64,000 bases of DNA, from contig JAAOMT010000512.1 in the NCBI GenBank assembly GCA_016748015.1, forward strand, positions 530,719 through 594,718, written 5' to 3'. The stretch's first letter is position 1. Every line of letters begins with the position of its first letter. The notes below the pieces were generated by a model, which searched no databases, was not told the origin of the DNA, and worked only from the letters and a program-made list of their open reading frames with translations. This document shows positions 44,692 through 56,753 of this stretch, in pieces. The translations under genes were made by a program, and so were the position numbers. Origin of the DNA: Geosiphon pyriformis (lineage: Eukaryota; Glomeromycota; Glomeromycetes; Archaeosporales; Geosiphonaceae).

Positions 44692-46420
44692 TTGCTTAAT
44701 TACAAAACTATTGTTGGCTTTAGTATTGCTGTTATAAAAAAGACTGTTAAAAATTCTGGTTTAACTAATGGTTTCAAACTTGTGCTATTAAGAAAAAAAA
44801 GGAGAAGTGGTATTTTAAAAAATAATATCAAAATTAAGAGAGTTTCTGCTAAAAAATTAAATAGTCATTTTTGGAATCCAGAAGCTAGTAATACTATTAA
44901 ATCTGATAGTATTGACATAGAAAAAGAGTGTTTGATTAAAAAAACCAGTTTTAATTATGATAATGAGACTGTTTTTGATAACAAAGATACCAATCAAATG
45001 CTAAAGAGATTACATATTAAAACCAAGAAGGCTTTGGAAAAACCATTAGACAAAATAAATTTTTTGAGTAATAATGATAATGATAATATTCTGTTGGATA
45101 TTCTGCTAACTTTCTCTCTTCTTTTGAAGAATTTGGTTGTTGTCTCTGTTAGAAAGTTATTTACTTTGGATATTAAATTGGATAAGATAACTGAGAAGTT
45201 TTCTTAAGAAAAGCTTGCAGTAGTTAAGAAGTTATTTTTAAAAGTCAATAATTTTAGAGAGCATCTATTCCCTCAAAATTTGCTGACATTATTAGAGTAA
45301 CATTCACTTCTGAATTGAGTTTGATACAAGCTACTAAAAAGACTAAGGATGTAAAAATTTTGGTTAATACCAATCTCAAAAAATTCATTAGACATTTAAA
45401 TTAGGTTGTAATAGTAAAAAAATTCCAATTAGGACATTAGTTGAGGCTGTGTGTGCTGTGCTATCCAAGTTTAGATTGATTAAGTTAATCAAGATACAAT
45501 TGGTAGGACTTTGGCAAAAAACTATAATAGAGTTTAATCAATTAGATCAGACTAATTTGGTCATAGTAAAATAGTTCATCTTAATTAAAAAAGATACTAT
45601 GTATATTGTTAAGACTGATTTGAACAAAGTAATATGGAATACAAAGAATTAGCATATGACACTTCTTTATATATTGCCAATAAGAACAAATACTTATAAC
45701 ATCTAAGACTTTATTGGTTTTGTGAATGAAAAAACATGTATTATTAATTAACATTCAATTATATATGCTCAGATTAGATATGCAATTGTTTGTTTTGACT
45801 CAGCTAAATTACTGGATGCTGTCATAGAAACCATGCCAGTTTTAAAAGGTGCCAATTTGCACTAGTTTTATCTAAATTCAGCAAAGTATACTAAGTATAA
45901 AAAATTAAATCATATATTATTAAATTGTTTTGTGAGTAAAAAAACTCCTTCTGGTGGTTTATCTTATAGAATATTGTCAGAAAAAAATAAAAGCAGATTG
46001 GCTTCTATTTATGTTAAATGTTTAGTACCAATTGCCTGTTCTGTTTTTTTTGGTAGTGTTTTTTGGACCAAGATTGTTGGTGGGTTCTCTTTCTCTCTTC
46101 TTCTTGCACAAAATGATTTAGTTGGTTCTGGTTTTTTTTTGGAGATAAAGCTTATTCTGCTGGTGTCCATGGAATTAGACAGTAGATTTGCCATTCTTAA
46201 GCACAGTCTTACCAGTCTCACAGAGCAAGTTAATAAACTGGCTAAAAAGTTGGATTCATTCAAACTAACAGTTTCTCAGCCTAATCCTAAATATTAGCTA
46301 TTAGTAAACTTTTTATTATAGAATCAAGGAGCAAATATAGTAATAAGTGAAAATTTGAGTGCAGTTATTAGTGATGGAACTGCTGTAAGAATAATAAGCT
46401 TTAATTTTTTAGTTGTTTTA
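44692..46420 (+). pseudogene. LINE C ORF1
   Basis: The best frame is 44692-45207, 171 residues, Lys/Asn-rich (NGFKLVLLRKKRRSGILK, LKRLHIKTKKALEKPLDKI). It then shifts: AVLSKFRLIKLIKIQLVGLW near 45460 is the RNA-recognition-like region shared with LINE B, and 45932-46297 (SKKTPSGGLSYRILSEKNK, RFAILKHSLTSLTEQVNKLA) is the linker and coiled coil. The CCHC knuckle around 45870-45930 is degraded. Confidence 0.7.
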
Positions 46421-46534
46421 AAATTGAAAGAAACTTTAAACAATTTATTGAGTATAATTATAGACCTATTGATCAGAGTAGACAATACTGATTTGGGTTC
46501 TGGCACTTGTTTCTTGCAATAACTGATTTTATTT

Positions 46535-49500
46535 AGAAGATAGCTATATATAATATTAGGGGTATAAACAATTCTGCTAAGCAAGCCAATATTGTTTATT
46601 GGCACAAAAATATAAACAATTTAATTTTTATTGTTACTGAGACAAAATTGAAAGAAAAAGTTCATTCTTGAATTATGAACAAGTTTGATGGTGTTTGAAT
46701 GTTCACTTTTGGTTTGAAGTCTAGTTATTTGGGTTCTGGTGTTGTAATTATTATGGATGTTAGTTTGGCAAAACATATATACAAGATTTTAGAAGTTGCT
46801 GATAGGCTTTTGTCTATTAAGCTGCTTTTCAAAAATAAATTATCTGTTTTAATTTTGGAGCTGTATACTGGTGTCATTCTGGCTGTGTGTTTGTCTTAAG
46901 CTGGTAATGTCAACTTTTTAATTGTAAAGACTGTGAACAAATTTTCTTTTATAATTTTGGGTGGAGATTTCAATAAGAATGGTTCTTATAGATGTGCTAG
47001 TTTTAAGAAATGTCTTGATTTGGAATTGGTTAATTCTTTAATCAGAAATCTATTTGTGAAAGTCTCAACTTGAGAGAATTCTAGAGATGTTATAAGAACA
47101 ATTGATTATGTATTTTTTTCTTTGAGTTTTGTTAATACAATAGTAAATTATAATATTGTAAACATTAGCAATTACTTCAATACTGATCATCAAGTCATTT
47201 TTGTTTCTGTAGATTTGAGCAGTTTATTGGATATATGGCTAAATCTTGTACATAAACAGACAAATAGAGATTGTTAGAAGTTTGATGTTAAAGATATTAA
47301 TAAAATAAAATAGAACAATTTTAAAGATTTTATAGTAGTCAATACAACAATGTTCTCTGGTAAGTTTGTTACTTCTAAAAGATTTTTGAATCTGAATGCT
47401 ATGTGAGATGTGGTTTACAAGATAATATGTTTATTAACTAATAAGATATTCAAAAAAAAAGTAGTTTAAAAATTTTGATAGTGTTTTTACTAAAAACTTT
47501 TTCAAGTTCTATAAGTTGGAAATTTTGGTTTTAAAGATTGTTAAGTCTTTACATAAAAGTGTTAATTATAAGTTTGTCTTTTTAATAGACTGTTGGACTT
47601 TTTTGGACAATAACAAAACTTTTATTATTCAGGTTTTTTTGGATTCTGGTGCTAATTTTAATTATGTGCAGTTTGTTTTTTGTGACATAAAAAAATCATA
47701 TCATACCTGCAAATTTGCCAAGTTACTAAGAGCCAAGAAAGTTCATATTAGATTTGCTATTAATAAAAAAATGGAAAGCTTTACAGTTAACAAAAATCAT
47801 ACTATTAGAAGTGTTTTAGAATATTCTTTTTGAAAAGTAATATTAAATTATTTGGTTGCTGATAGTAAATTGTTTTTGAAGCCTGTTGAGATTAAATCTA
47901 AAATTGATATAATTATAGAAGGTTAGACAAAGAAGAGAATAATATTGGATCATGTTTTCAATCTGTGGCATTGTCAATATCTGCTACTGGCTTATATTAA
48001 TAATACTGTTTTTTCCAATATTATGAATCTTATCAATTATAATGATATGATACATGTGATCAAGGATCTTTCTGATGATAAAACTGCTGATTTGTTAAGT
48101 ATTATAAATAAGCTATAGAAGTATTGTGATAATTTTGTAATCAATATGTTTCTGGAAATTTGAATTTCTGTTTGGTACATAAATCTGTATCTTAATCCTA
48201 AAAAGAAGCTTGAATATCAATAATTTCTAAACTTTATAAGTAAAAGAACATTCTGACCAATACTAATTGTATTAATTGAAACTGCTTATAAAATTTTCTC
48301 CAAAATACTTTTCAATAGAATTTTTTGGTTTGTAATGAGTTTGATATTCTTTATAAAAACAATTTTTCTATGCTAAAAAGCACTACTACTCAGTCTTCTA
48401 TATTTGCTGTTGGCTCAGTAGTTAAAAATACTTTGGAAAAGAGTTATGAACTTTGGTTGGTCTTGCAAGATATGAGAAAAGCTTATAACTTTGTGAGATA
48501 ATATCATCTAAAAAATAATTTAGCTTAAGTTAAAATGTGTAAGTAATTTATAAAATTCTTTGAAAATATTCACAATAATAGGGTTAATTGGGTAATGACT
48601 AATTATAATTTGACTTATAAGTATTAAATGTATGATAAACTGGACCAAGGTGAGGTTTTTTCTTTTCTGCTCTGAAAAATTTTCTATAACTCTCTTTTAT
48701 GTAAAGTTAAAAGACAAGAGAGTTTATGCAGTTACTAAATTGATACTAAATTTGTTGTCAAAACTGACAGATTGGAGAATCAAAGTAAACTAATCTTATT
48801 TCTAGCAACTGATACTTTTGTTAATAACACAATTTGAGTTAGGAGTAGTCAGACAGTTATTTAATATATTTTAGATATTGCTAGTGATTTTTTGAAGATT
48901 AATAATATTGTGATTAATAATAAAAAGACTGTTGTCATTTCTATTAACCAGAGAATTCAGGATGTTTTGTTATTAATAAGTAGATTGCCAATTTCTATTG
49001 CATAAAAAGATGTGTTTCATTGTTATCTTGGTATTTTTTTGTCTTTTGAGAGCTTATTCAACTCTAGTCTAGTAAAGACTTACTCAAATGTTAAATTCTT
49101 TTTTAACAAGATTTTGAAAAAGATTATTTTAGATAAACAGTTTCTTTATTTGGTTTTGGCAGTGCTGTATTTTATTATTAGTTACAAGATCCAGCTCAGT
49201 TTTATTTTTAAGGGTGTGTATAATAAATAGGATACATTGATCAGAAAAAGTTTAAAAATAAAGGCCAGACTATTTAGAAACTTTCTTAATGAAGCTTTTT
49301 TTCATCTATTTTTGTATAAACTGAAATCTTTTGAACAAGTATAAACAGAGGGTAAATTAGCTTTGATTTTGTGTTTTTCAAATGCTAGTAGTGTTTTCAG
49401 TCAGTTGTTCAATTATAGATCTCTAGATTTGCAGGTTTTAAGTTGATCTTCAATACATCTTTTACAGATCTTTGTTAGATTGAGAATCAGTCCAGTCAAC

Positions 49501-51177
49501 AACTTTTTGGCTGGCATAGTGAAAATTTTTTTAGATTATAACATGTCTTTTGACAATATTTTTCTTTCTGCATTTTGATTCTTAGAGAGCACTCTGATGT
49601 TTACTATTTTAAAAAATTCATTATTCTTTGATGTTTCCAGATTACTTAAGAGATTTAATATTGCTTTTACTAAACAATTGTATAATAAAAAAGAATCAAT
49701 TTTTAACTAAAAAAGTTTTTGTTGTTGAAAAAAACTTGATCTTAAAGAACCAGTTTCTGTATGGTTCAAATTAGCATACAAATATTTAATTAACTTTTCT
49801 GGTTATTTCTGTGCTTAATCTATTACTATTAACTTTTAACTTTCAAGTGTTTTTAGTTTTAATAGTTTGTTTAGAGTATAGCAGTGTCTTTTTGATGCTA
49901 ATTTAGATGTTATTAATGTTTATACAAATGGATCACTAAAAAACTTAAATACAAACAAGATAAAATGTAGTACAGTTGGGTTTCTTATTGATTTAAATCT
50001 GAGTATTAATGCCAAGATTGGTGGTTTGGTTTTTTTCATAATAACTGAATTACAGACTATTGTCCTAGCTTTGAAATGTATTCTAATTGATAATAGTATA
50101 ATTGTATATTTAAATAGTCAAACTGCTTTGGATGTTTGTATTATTGAATTAAAATTAGTTTTGCTGGATTTTTACAATTAGTGTTAGATAAAAAAACATA
50201 ACATGGTAAATTTCATTAAAGATAGGAAGCTTAATATATTTTGGTCTAAAGTTAAAAACCATTTAAAGGTTCTGAGCAATAAGTATGTTGATAAGCTGGC
50301 TTGTTTGGTTTTGTGTTCAAATTTTATGATTCTTGTTTTAGTTAAGAAAAGTTATATTAAGATTAATGAGATAATAATACCAGGAAATATTTATCATTTT
50401 ACTTGCAATGTTTTTAGAGCTGTCTATCAGGCTCATTGAAAGATTGGGCTTGGGTCCAATATAATTAATACTAATATGATTGGTAATATGAATTGGAATT
50501 GAACTTTATTTGTTTGGTATCTTAACTCATATATGGTGTTTGGTTTTATGAGTAAACTTAATGTTAATCTGCATTTATATTTTATGAAGACTCTGTATTG
50601 TTATTCACCAGTTACTGTAAGAAAACACTTGTATAATAGAACATATCTCAGTGTGTTATGTCTTTATTGTAGAAAAATAAAACTTTTTGATCACTTATTT
50701 ACATATGTAATAGACTCTGCTGTTTATAATATATTGTTTGATTCATTTATGATCTAGTGGACTTCTACATTAAGACCATGCTGGTTGTTATTTTATATTA
50801 TGTAGATGCTTTTTACTTGTGTTTTTGATTTTAAAATATATATAGCTTTATACAAGTATTTTGTTTTTAAAGATTGGTTTTTGAAGACTTTATCTATTTT
50901 TGGCTGTGCTAAAGTTGTTGGCATAAAAATTATTGAATTAGTAAGAAATTTGGAAAAGGCTCATTATAAAGAGATGTGAATGATTAAGACTAAGTACAGA
51001 GCATTTATGAAAATTAAAGGTTTAATTATATGTGATGGTTTAGTACAGTCAGAAATCCATGGATTTTTTTATTGTTTTCTGATAAAATTGTTAAATTACT
51101 TGGTATTGTTAAGGCACATGATATTAGTTTTGGTTTTTACAAACTTTGCAATTTTTTTTTTAGTACTAATAATATGA
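46535..51177 (+). pseudogene. LINE C ORF2: endonuclease, reverse transcriptase, RNase H
   Basis: The endonuclease from about 46546 (YNIRGINNSAKQANIVYW) keeps catalytic Glu (VTETKL, 46639), Asp (LGGDFN near 46965) and Asp-His (NTDHQVIF near 47185). Reverse transcriptase: DMRKAYNFV near 48466 keeps Asp, KLDQGEVFS near 48640, but FVDD is FVNN (48823-48828). RNase H near 49910: VYTNGS for usual YTDGS, TELQTIVLALK kept, LNSQTAL for usual Asp. The Cys/His end is near 50660-50710 and the C-terminus runs to 51177. Stops are frequent. Confidence 0.8.
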
Positions 51178-51199
51178 TGTTTGTTAAAATAGTTCTATA

Positions 51200-51337
51200 A
51201 TGTTGCTCTAATTGGCTTAAGTGGCTGGTCACATATAGAAAATACATGATTTGTATCTAGTTTAGATCACTTAGTTTGATGTATTGTGTTAGATAATATT
51301 TGGGTCTCACTCATTAAATAGTAATAAAAAAAAAAAA
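51200..51337 (+). other. LINE 3' tail, copy 4
   Basis: GGCTTAAGTGGCTGGTCACA, then CTAGTTTAGATCACTTAGTTTG, then CACTCATTAAATAGTAATA and a 13-base A-run. It defines the 3' end of LINE C. Confidence 0.78.
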
Positions 51338-51600
51338 GTTAAATTTACTTTTAGTTTTTTTTGGTTTAGCTTTAACTGATTTAAATAGTTAGTTATATGT
51401 AAAAAATATGTAAATTATAACTATATTGAGACTTTTAAATTTTATGTTTATATTTAATAATAAGATTATACTTTGTTAAAACAATAAAAAATAAAAAAGT
51501 ATTATATTATATTATATAATTAAAAAACCAATATTAAAATCAAAAATTTAATTTTTAATTAACTTGTTTATTCATAAGTAATAATAAATTAAAAAAAATA
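51338..51600 (+). pseudogene. Older LINE copy D, right part (ORF1 end and tail)
   Basis: Continues LINE D (TTAACTGATTTAAATAGTTAG, TTATATGTAAAAAATATG), matching 18940-19000. Only weak tail features remain. Confidence 0.45.
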
Positions 51601-52418
51601 AAAATAAAATTGTTTTCAATTAAATAAAATAATATAAACAAAATTAAAAAAAATAAAAGCTAACAAGAAGTTAAATCTGCTTTGAAAAAACTGATTATTA
51701 TTAATTGTTTTAATATTAAAAAATTTTATTGTTTTCATAATACTTTAAAGAAATTAAAAGTAATAAAACTGTTAATTAAATGATAAAGTAACCAACAAGT
51801 TAGTTGCAGTTGACATATTTTGTAAAAATTGTAGAAAAAGATTTTTAAATAATAAATTGTCCAGATACGAAAAATATGATAGATTGTAAAAAGGAATTTT
51901 TTTTCTTGAAAGGAAAAAACACGTATATTCTGTAGAACGTTCCACGTGTAAAAGAGGCTTTTTGACGTTATAGAGCCTCACTGACGTTATCACATGACAG
52001 ATTGCAACTTAGATTTTTTTAATGGTAAGTATGCTTGAAGGAATGACTGTTTTTTATGAGATGCAAATAAATACAAGAAAAGAAGAATGAGGTAAAAATC
52101 TTTTAAATAGAATAAAAACTAGTTGTCCAAGAATTAGGCATGAAAGGTTTTAATCCAACAACTTTGGAAGTACAGATTTAAAAAAAGAAATGATAATGGC
52201 AGAGCCAAAATAACAATTTTTGACCAGAAATTTAATTTATGAGTTGGCATGTACATATGACGTCAATGTTCACTTTGTTACAGCACGCCCCATTTTATTC
52301 TCTATTTTCTTGTAAATTCCAGCTAGTGTAAAAGGTTATTCTAAAACCAGTCTCTTACATACCACTACTGCAAGTTGAAGAAATATTATAAATACAGTTC
52401 AGAATAAAAACTGTAGAA
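51601..52418. promoter_or_regulatory. Upstream region of EDC3 with CRE-like sites
   Basis: A+T-rich to about 51900, then host-like. Two TGACGTTA sites lie at about 51964 and 51981, and TTCCACGTGTAA near 51940. A perfect TGACGTCA (CRE/bZIP-type) is at 52258-52265, about 150 bp before the EDC3 start. Use by a bZIP factor is inferred. Confidence 0.45.
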
Positions 52419-55400
52419 ATGGCTGAAGCTTTCATAGGTCTTGGTGTGCATGTGGTGCTTAGCAATGACTCTTGGGTGGAGGGAACAGTGTCGCACATTG
52501 ATCAACATACTCAATTATTAACCCTCAAAAACGGTTTGTTGAATTTTCCGAAGTTTCAAAAATCACATTAAAAATGTATATAACATAATTTGAATATTCC
52601 ATAAAATGTAATTAGCCCTTGTAAACTCAAATGGCCACTCTCAGCAACGTGCTATATACGGGGTGGCGGGTACAGATATCCAGGATTTGCAAATTCTCCC
52701 AGCAGCCAGGCCACCTTCGAATCCCTCGCTTCGAAGGTCATCACAAGCGCCTGGATCGTATTTAATAGAAACTACGAAAATCACAAACGGGGGAACATTA
52801 AATTCGATCAACAATCCAAAGACATCAATTTCTCACCATCATGAACAGTCGAGCAAAATCTTCCCTCAATCTCATTTTGTAGATCCTGCAATTATATCGG
52901 TTTGTTTTTAGAATCTTTAATATATAATAAGAGAGGGGTCCTTAGGAAATAAAGTTGACTTTGAATGCTCTAATCTTATTTTATTTAATATAGATCTCCC
53001 AAGCACCTACAAATGTGACGAACAATTCATCAAATTCTTATATCTTATCAAGGTATTTCATAGGATATTTGTACAAACAAATGTTCATTTTAAAAAATTC
53101 TTCTCAAACTAACCGAATCAATTAAATCAAGTTCTTCGCCGACATATCTTTCGGTAAATTTTCGAGCTTTTCTTTGCTTAAGATATGTCTATTTTCATGT
53201 AATTTTAATTTATTAAAGCTTACTTCTGATTGTATATTCATTTTTAGCAATTGGCATCTAAAGAAACACAATCAGATATTATTACGAAAAATTTAACCGG
53301 TCCCAAATCCTCCAAGACAGGATCAACAGGGGATAGTGAATCCAAATACGATGATGATGATGAACGGATAAGTCCACGTCAATATGTTACAAATTCCAAA
53401 CTCTCCCCAAATAGCAGCAATCAGAACGGAGTAGATTCAAGTGGGTTGGAATCGGATGGGGAAATGTCAAATCAGAAGAAGGATTCAAGAAAACCTAAGG
53501 TATTTTACGCGTTTAATTTAATTGTCACTTTCTAATTTCTTATTTATATAGTATTTGTTAACAGCAATCGAAGGCAAATGGTTATTATAATAATCCTCGT
53601 GATTCACCTGGTAAGAGAAAAGTTTCTTTTCATAAAAAAAGATCTTATATAGCAGCACGAATATGTGAAATACCACCTTAGGAAAAGGCTTCCAAATCAA
53701 TATTAATTCTGCACTAGAAAATAATATCTGCTCAAAATTTATGGGGTAATTAATATTCCAATTAACTTCAGCCCGAAGAAATGGAAGACGTCGTCGCCCC
53801 ATTAAGCATGAGTGGGCGGGTGAGGATGTTAATGAGTTCAAATCAGAAGAATTTGATTTCCAAGGTAATCTGGATTTGTTTGATAAAGAGAAAGTGTTCG
53901 CTGAGATTAGAGTAAGTGAACTATCTATGTTTCTCTGATTTTGGGTTATGATGATTCAATGATTCCCCTTCTCATAAAGAACTTGCTTATTAGGAACTAG
54001 ATTCTACTGCTCCTGAGAACCTTTTAGTAAATCTCAATAGGAATCCAAAGTATCAGGTTAATAACCGTAATGGCCGCTATCCTATGGCAGCGCAACAACA
54101 AAGACTTGCATCCCATGAAAACGTCCTGGAGCCTTCAAATCGCAAACCTAATTTTTACAATACAGATGAAGACGACGAAACTGCAAACGATGCAGAAGTG
54201 GATTCGGATGAGTCCTGGAATAGAAAGATTAAAGTTAATGGGATCGGTTCTCATAGAAACGTTCGGATAAAAACATTAACTGGTGTTATCTGTCCAACTG
54301 TTCAACCTTTGCAAATGGTTGAGGTTGAGAGAATAGCCAGTGAGTCCTGTTCTATGAATCACTGGATTTCTGGTATCAATTAAAATTATCACCTTTTACC
54401 TGATTTAAAACTTAATTTTCACTGTTATTAGCTATCGAAACCGGACCTAATGAGGATCAAATGATTGAAAATGCAGGTCGCGGAACTTCTATGATGTGTC
54501 TACAAGCACTAGGTGCGCGTTTACATGTCTTTTATCTTTATAATCTATTATTAGCGCTTATGACATATTTTACTTTCAAAGGTGGATCTCGGCGCATACA
54601 ACCCAACAATCATAATGCTGCTCCCCTTGTCGTAATACTTGCTGGGAATACTAAAACTGGTGCCTATGGTTTAGCAGCTGCCCGTCATTTGTCCAATCAT
54701 GGTTGTCATGTAATATCGTGTGTAGTTGGAAAAGAGAGAGATCTTCTCAAGGTATTGCCTATATATTTTATACAAGCTCAATTTAAAATTATAAGTTGAT
54801 TCACAATTCTATATCATCTCAGAGCGTTAAAGATCAGCAAAAGATCATGCAGCCAACTGGGGGGAAGTTAGTTAAAAGCGTAGCAGGTCAGAAGGCAACT
54901 TGAATCACTATTATATTTCCCTACCATAAAAACGCTCTATTAACAGTCCATCAATCAGAACTGCCTCAACAATTCACAACTCCTGTTGATTTAATTGTGG
55001 ATGCCTTGCTTGGCTATCAGTTCACACTTCGAGATATCAAAGATGAACATGAAAGACGATTAATCTGTGATTTAATGGAATGGGCCAATGTTAACAAGGC
55101 TCCAGTGTTAAGCTTGGATATGCCAAGTGGGGTGAATGGGAACACAGGTAAAATCATGTTACATTTCATTGAGATTTATATAAAAAACTTTTTAATATTT
55201 ATTCCAAATTGTCATAGGCAATCCAGGTAATGCGGCACATTATATTCATCCTAAATGGACACTTTGTCTTGGAGCCCCCAAAACAGGCTGTAAATCTCGC
55301 TCAATAACCGGTGAGTTATTTTTGGCAGACATTGGCATTCCTCGAATTTGCTGGAAAAAAATCGGTGTTAAAAATTGGGGTATGCCATGGGGAAGTGAAT

Positions 55401-55429
55401 ATTTAATCGGATTGGAGTATGTCTCATGA
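52419..55429 (+). CDS. EDC3: EDC3, enhancer of mRNA decapping (LSm - FDF - YjeF_N)
   Basis: EDC3 is a scaffold of cytoplasmic P-bodies; it binds the decapping enzyme Dcp2 and the helicase Dhh1/DDX6 to promote removal of the mRNA cap. Exons: 52419-52533, 52616-52899, 53248-53499, 53565-53610, 53772-53911, 53994-54339, 54432-54512, 54582-54751, 54823-54886, 54947-55147, 55218-55429; 1911 nt, 636 residues. Residues 1-65 form a divergent LSm domain (FIGLGVHVVLSNDSWVEGTV, VAGTDIQDLQIL). An FDF motif (EWAGEDVNEFKSEEFDFQ, then NLDLFDKEKVFAEI) is at about 245-278. YjeF_N covers about 350-636: MIENAGRGTSMM, VVILAGNTKTGAYGLAAARH, VDALLGYQF, VLSLDMPSGVNGNTG. A 59-nt exon-like stretch at 52994-53052 does not fit the frame and is left out. 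Confidence 0.92.
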
Positions 55430-56753
55430 TTGATTCATTACAAGCTTCACATCTCTTATGACGATCTTTGATTATTCTGCTTTTTAGTAATTAGGCAAAC
55501 ATGGGTTTGCCCTTTGTATATGTGTTTCTTTTTTTCTCAACTTAGTAATTTTTCGTCACAAAAGATGAAAAAATCTTTGAGATGCATAAGTGTAGGTGTA
55601 AGCCGTAACTACAGCTAATAATTAACAAGAGCAAGGGTCGCTTGGAAAGAGCTCTCCTAGCAATTCTAAACTTCTTTACTGATACATAAAATGAGAAAGG
55701 CTAGAAGGCCCTAATTTAATTGTGCCTTGAAATAAGTCAAATTTCAATGGTAAGGGACACAACATTTTTATTTCTAATTAAAACTTTAGATATCACGTTA
55801 AAGAAATCAGGCCAGTATAGCACTTAAAAAACCAAGTATATTAAGAATGGAACAAAATAGCAGCCAGCGCAACAATTCAATCGCAAGGACTAAGAAAACT
55901 CCGAAATTGTTAAACATCCGATATGAATATTGGAGTATTTGGGTAAAAGTCATGGACTAATAAAATAGTACTAGTGGAATAAATTTTAAAAATATACATA
56001 TTTTCAAGCAAAACAGTTATTTGAAAAGGTAAGGGAATAGTAGTGTATAAATAAGAGACTTTTAGCCGGTCCCAAAAAGGCAGTATGATATAATGTATAG
56101 AAATAATAACACTAATAATACCAGAATATACATTTTGAAGATCATCGTAAGAATCGACGTAGCGGGAAGTAATACATAAAAAAACCTAAAATCCAACTTG
56201 CCGTTGACTGTATTGTGCAGAGGGAAGCCGTGATTTCCTATGAGTCTCTCTGTCCCTCGTTATCATATGATATCAGATACCGCCGTTCGAAAACAAAGAT
56301 GGTTGTTATCGTTCTCGATTGCCCTATTCTTCATTATTTGATTTGCTTTTAATCTGAAAAGGGGGTGGAAGAATAGGTTGGAGGTAGGAAGGGAAGGGAA
56401 GCGAGAGGGAATAAAAAGAAGGTGGAATTGCAAACTTCACTAAAACTTCTCCGCCTTGCAAGGACATTTCAAAGATATGGCTATATATAACATTAAAGTG
56501 TACAATGGTGTAATATTTCATAGTAATATATTTATAAAATACAGTGATGATAAAGTTGGTGTTGAATTGAAACGAAGTTGTGTTGGTGGTTATCGGATGT
56601 TGTGACGACAGGTGATATATGTGTAGATTTGAAAAATTGAGTAAAAAAAAAAGAAAAAAGGGGACTTTAGATTCCCAACTTTACTATCCCCACTCCAATA
56701 TTAACCTTCACACCGACCACCAGTGCACCCCAAACAATAAAAAAATAGAGTAA
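55430..56753. other. Convergent intergenic region (3' flanks of EDC3 and the coiled-coil gene)
   Basis: Both neighbouring genes end here. Composition is host-like with CpG. Short frames (56324-56521, minus, LPFPSYLQPILPPPF) come from purine-rich repeats around 56340-56440 and have no support as genes. I see no RNA gene. Confidence 0.5.

Larger units (their letters stand above)
44649..51337 (+). mobile_element. LINE copy C (ORF1, ORF2, tail), nearly full-length
   Basis: ORF1 at 44692-46420, ORF2 at 46535-51177, conserved tail 51200-51324 and poly(A) 51325-51337. The target duplication AAGTTAAA fits insertion into LINE D. It is less decayed than LINE B but has dozens of stops. Confidence 0.82.

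Noticed and set aside
1-51600. Classical RIP (CpA to TpA) as the cause of the decay
   Set aside because: Differences between the two LTRs of gypsy element 2 are spread over CpG, CpA, CpC and CpT. Only the general transition bias is supported.
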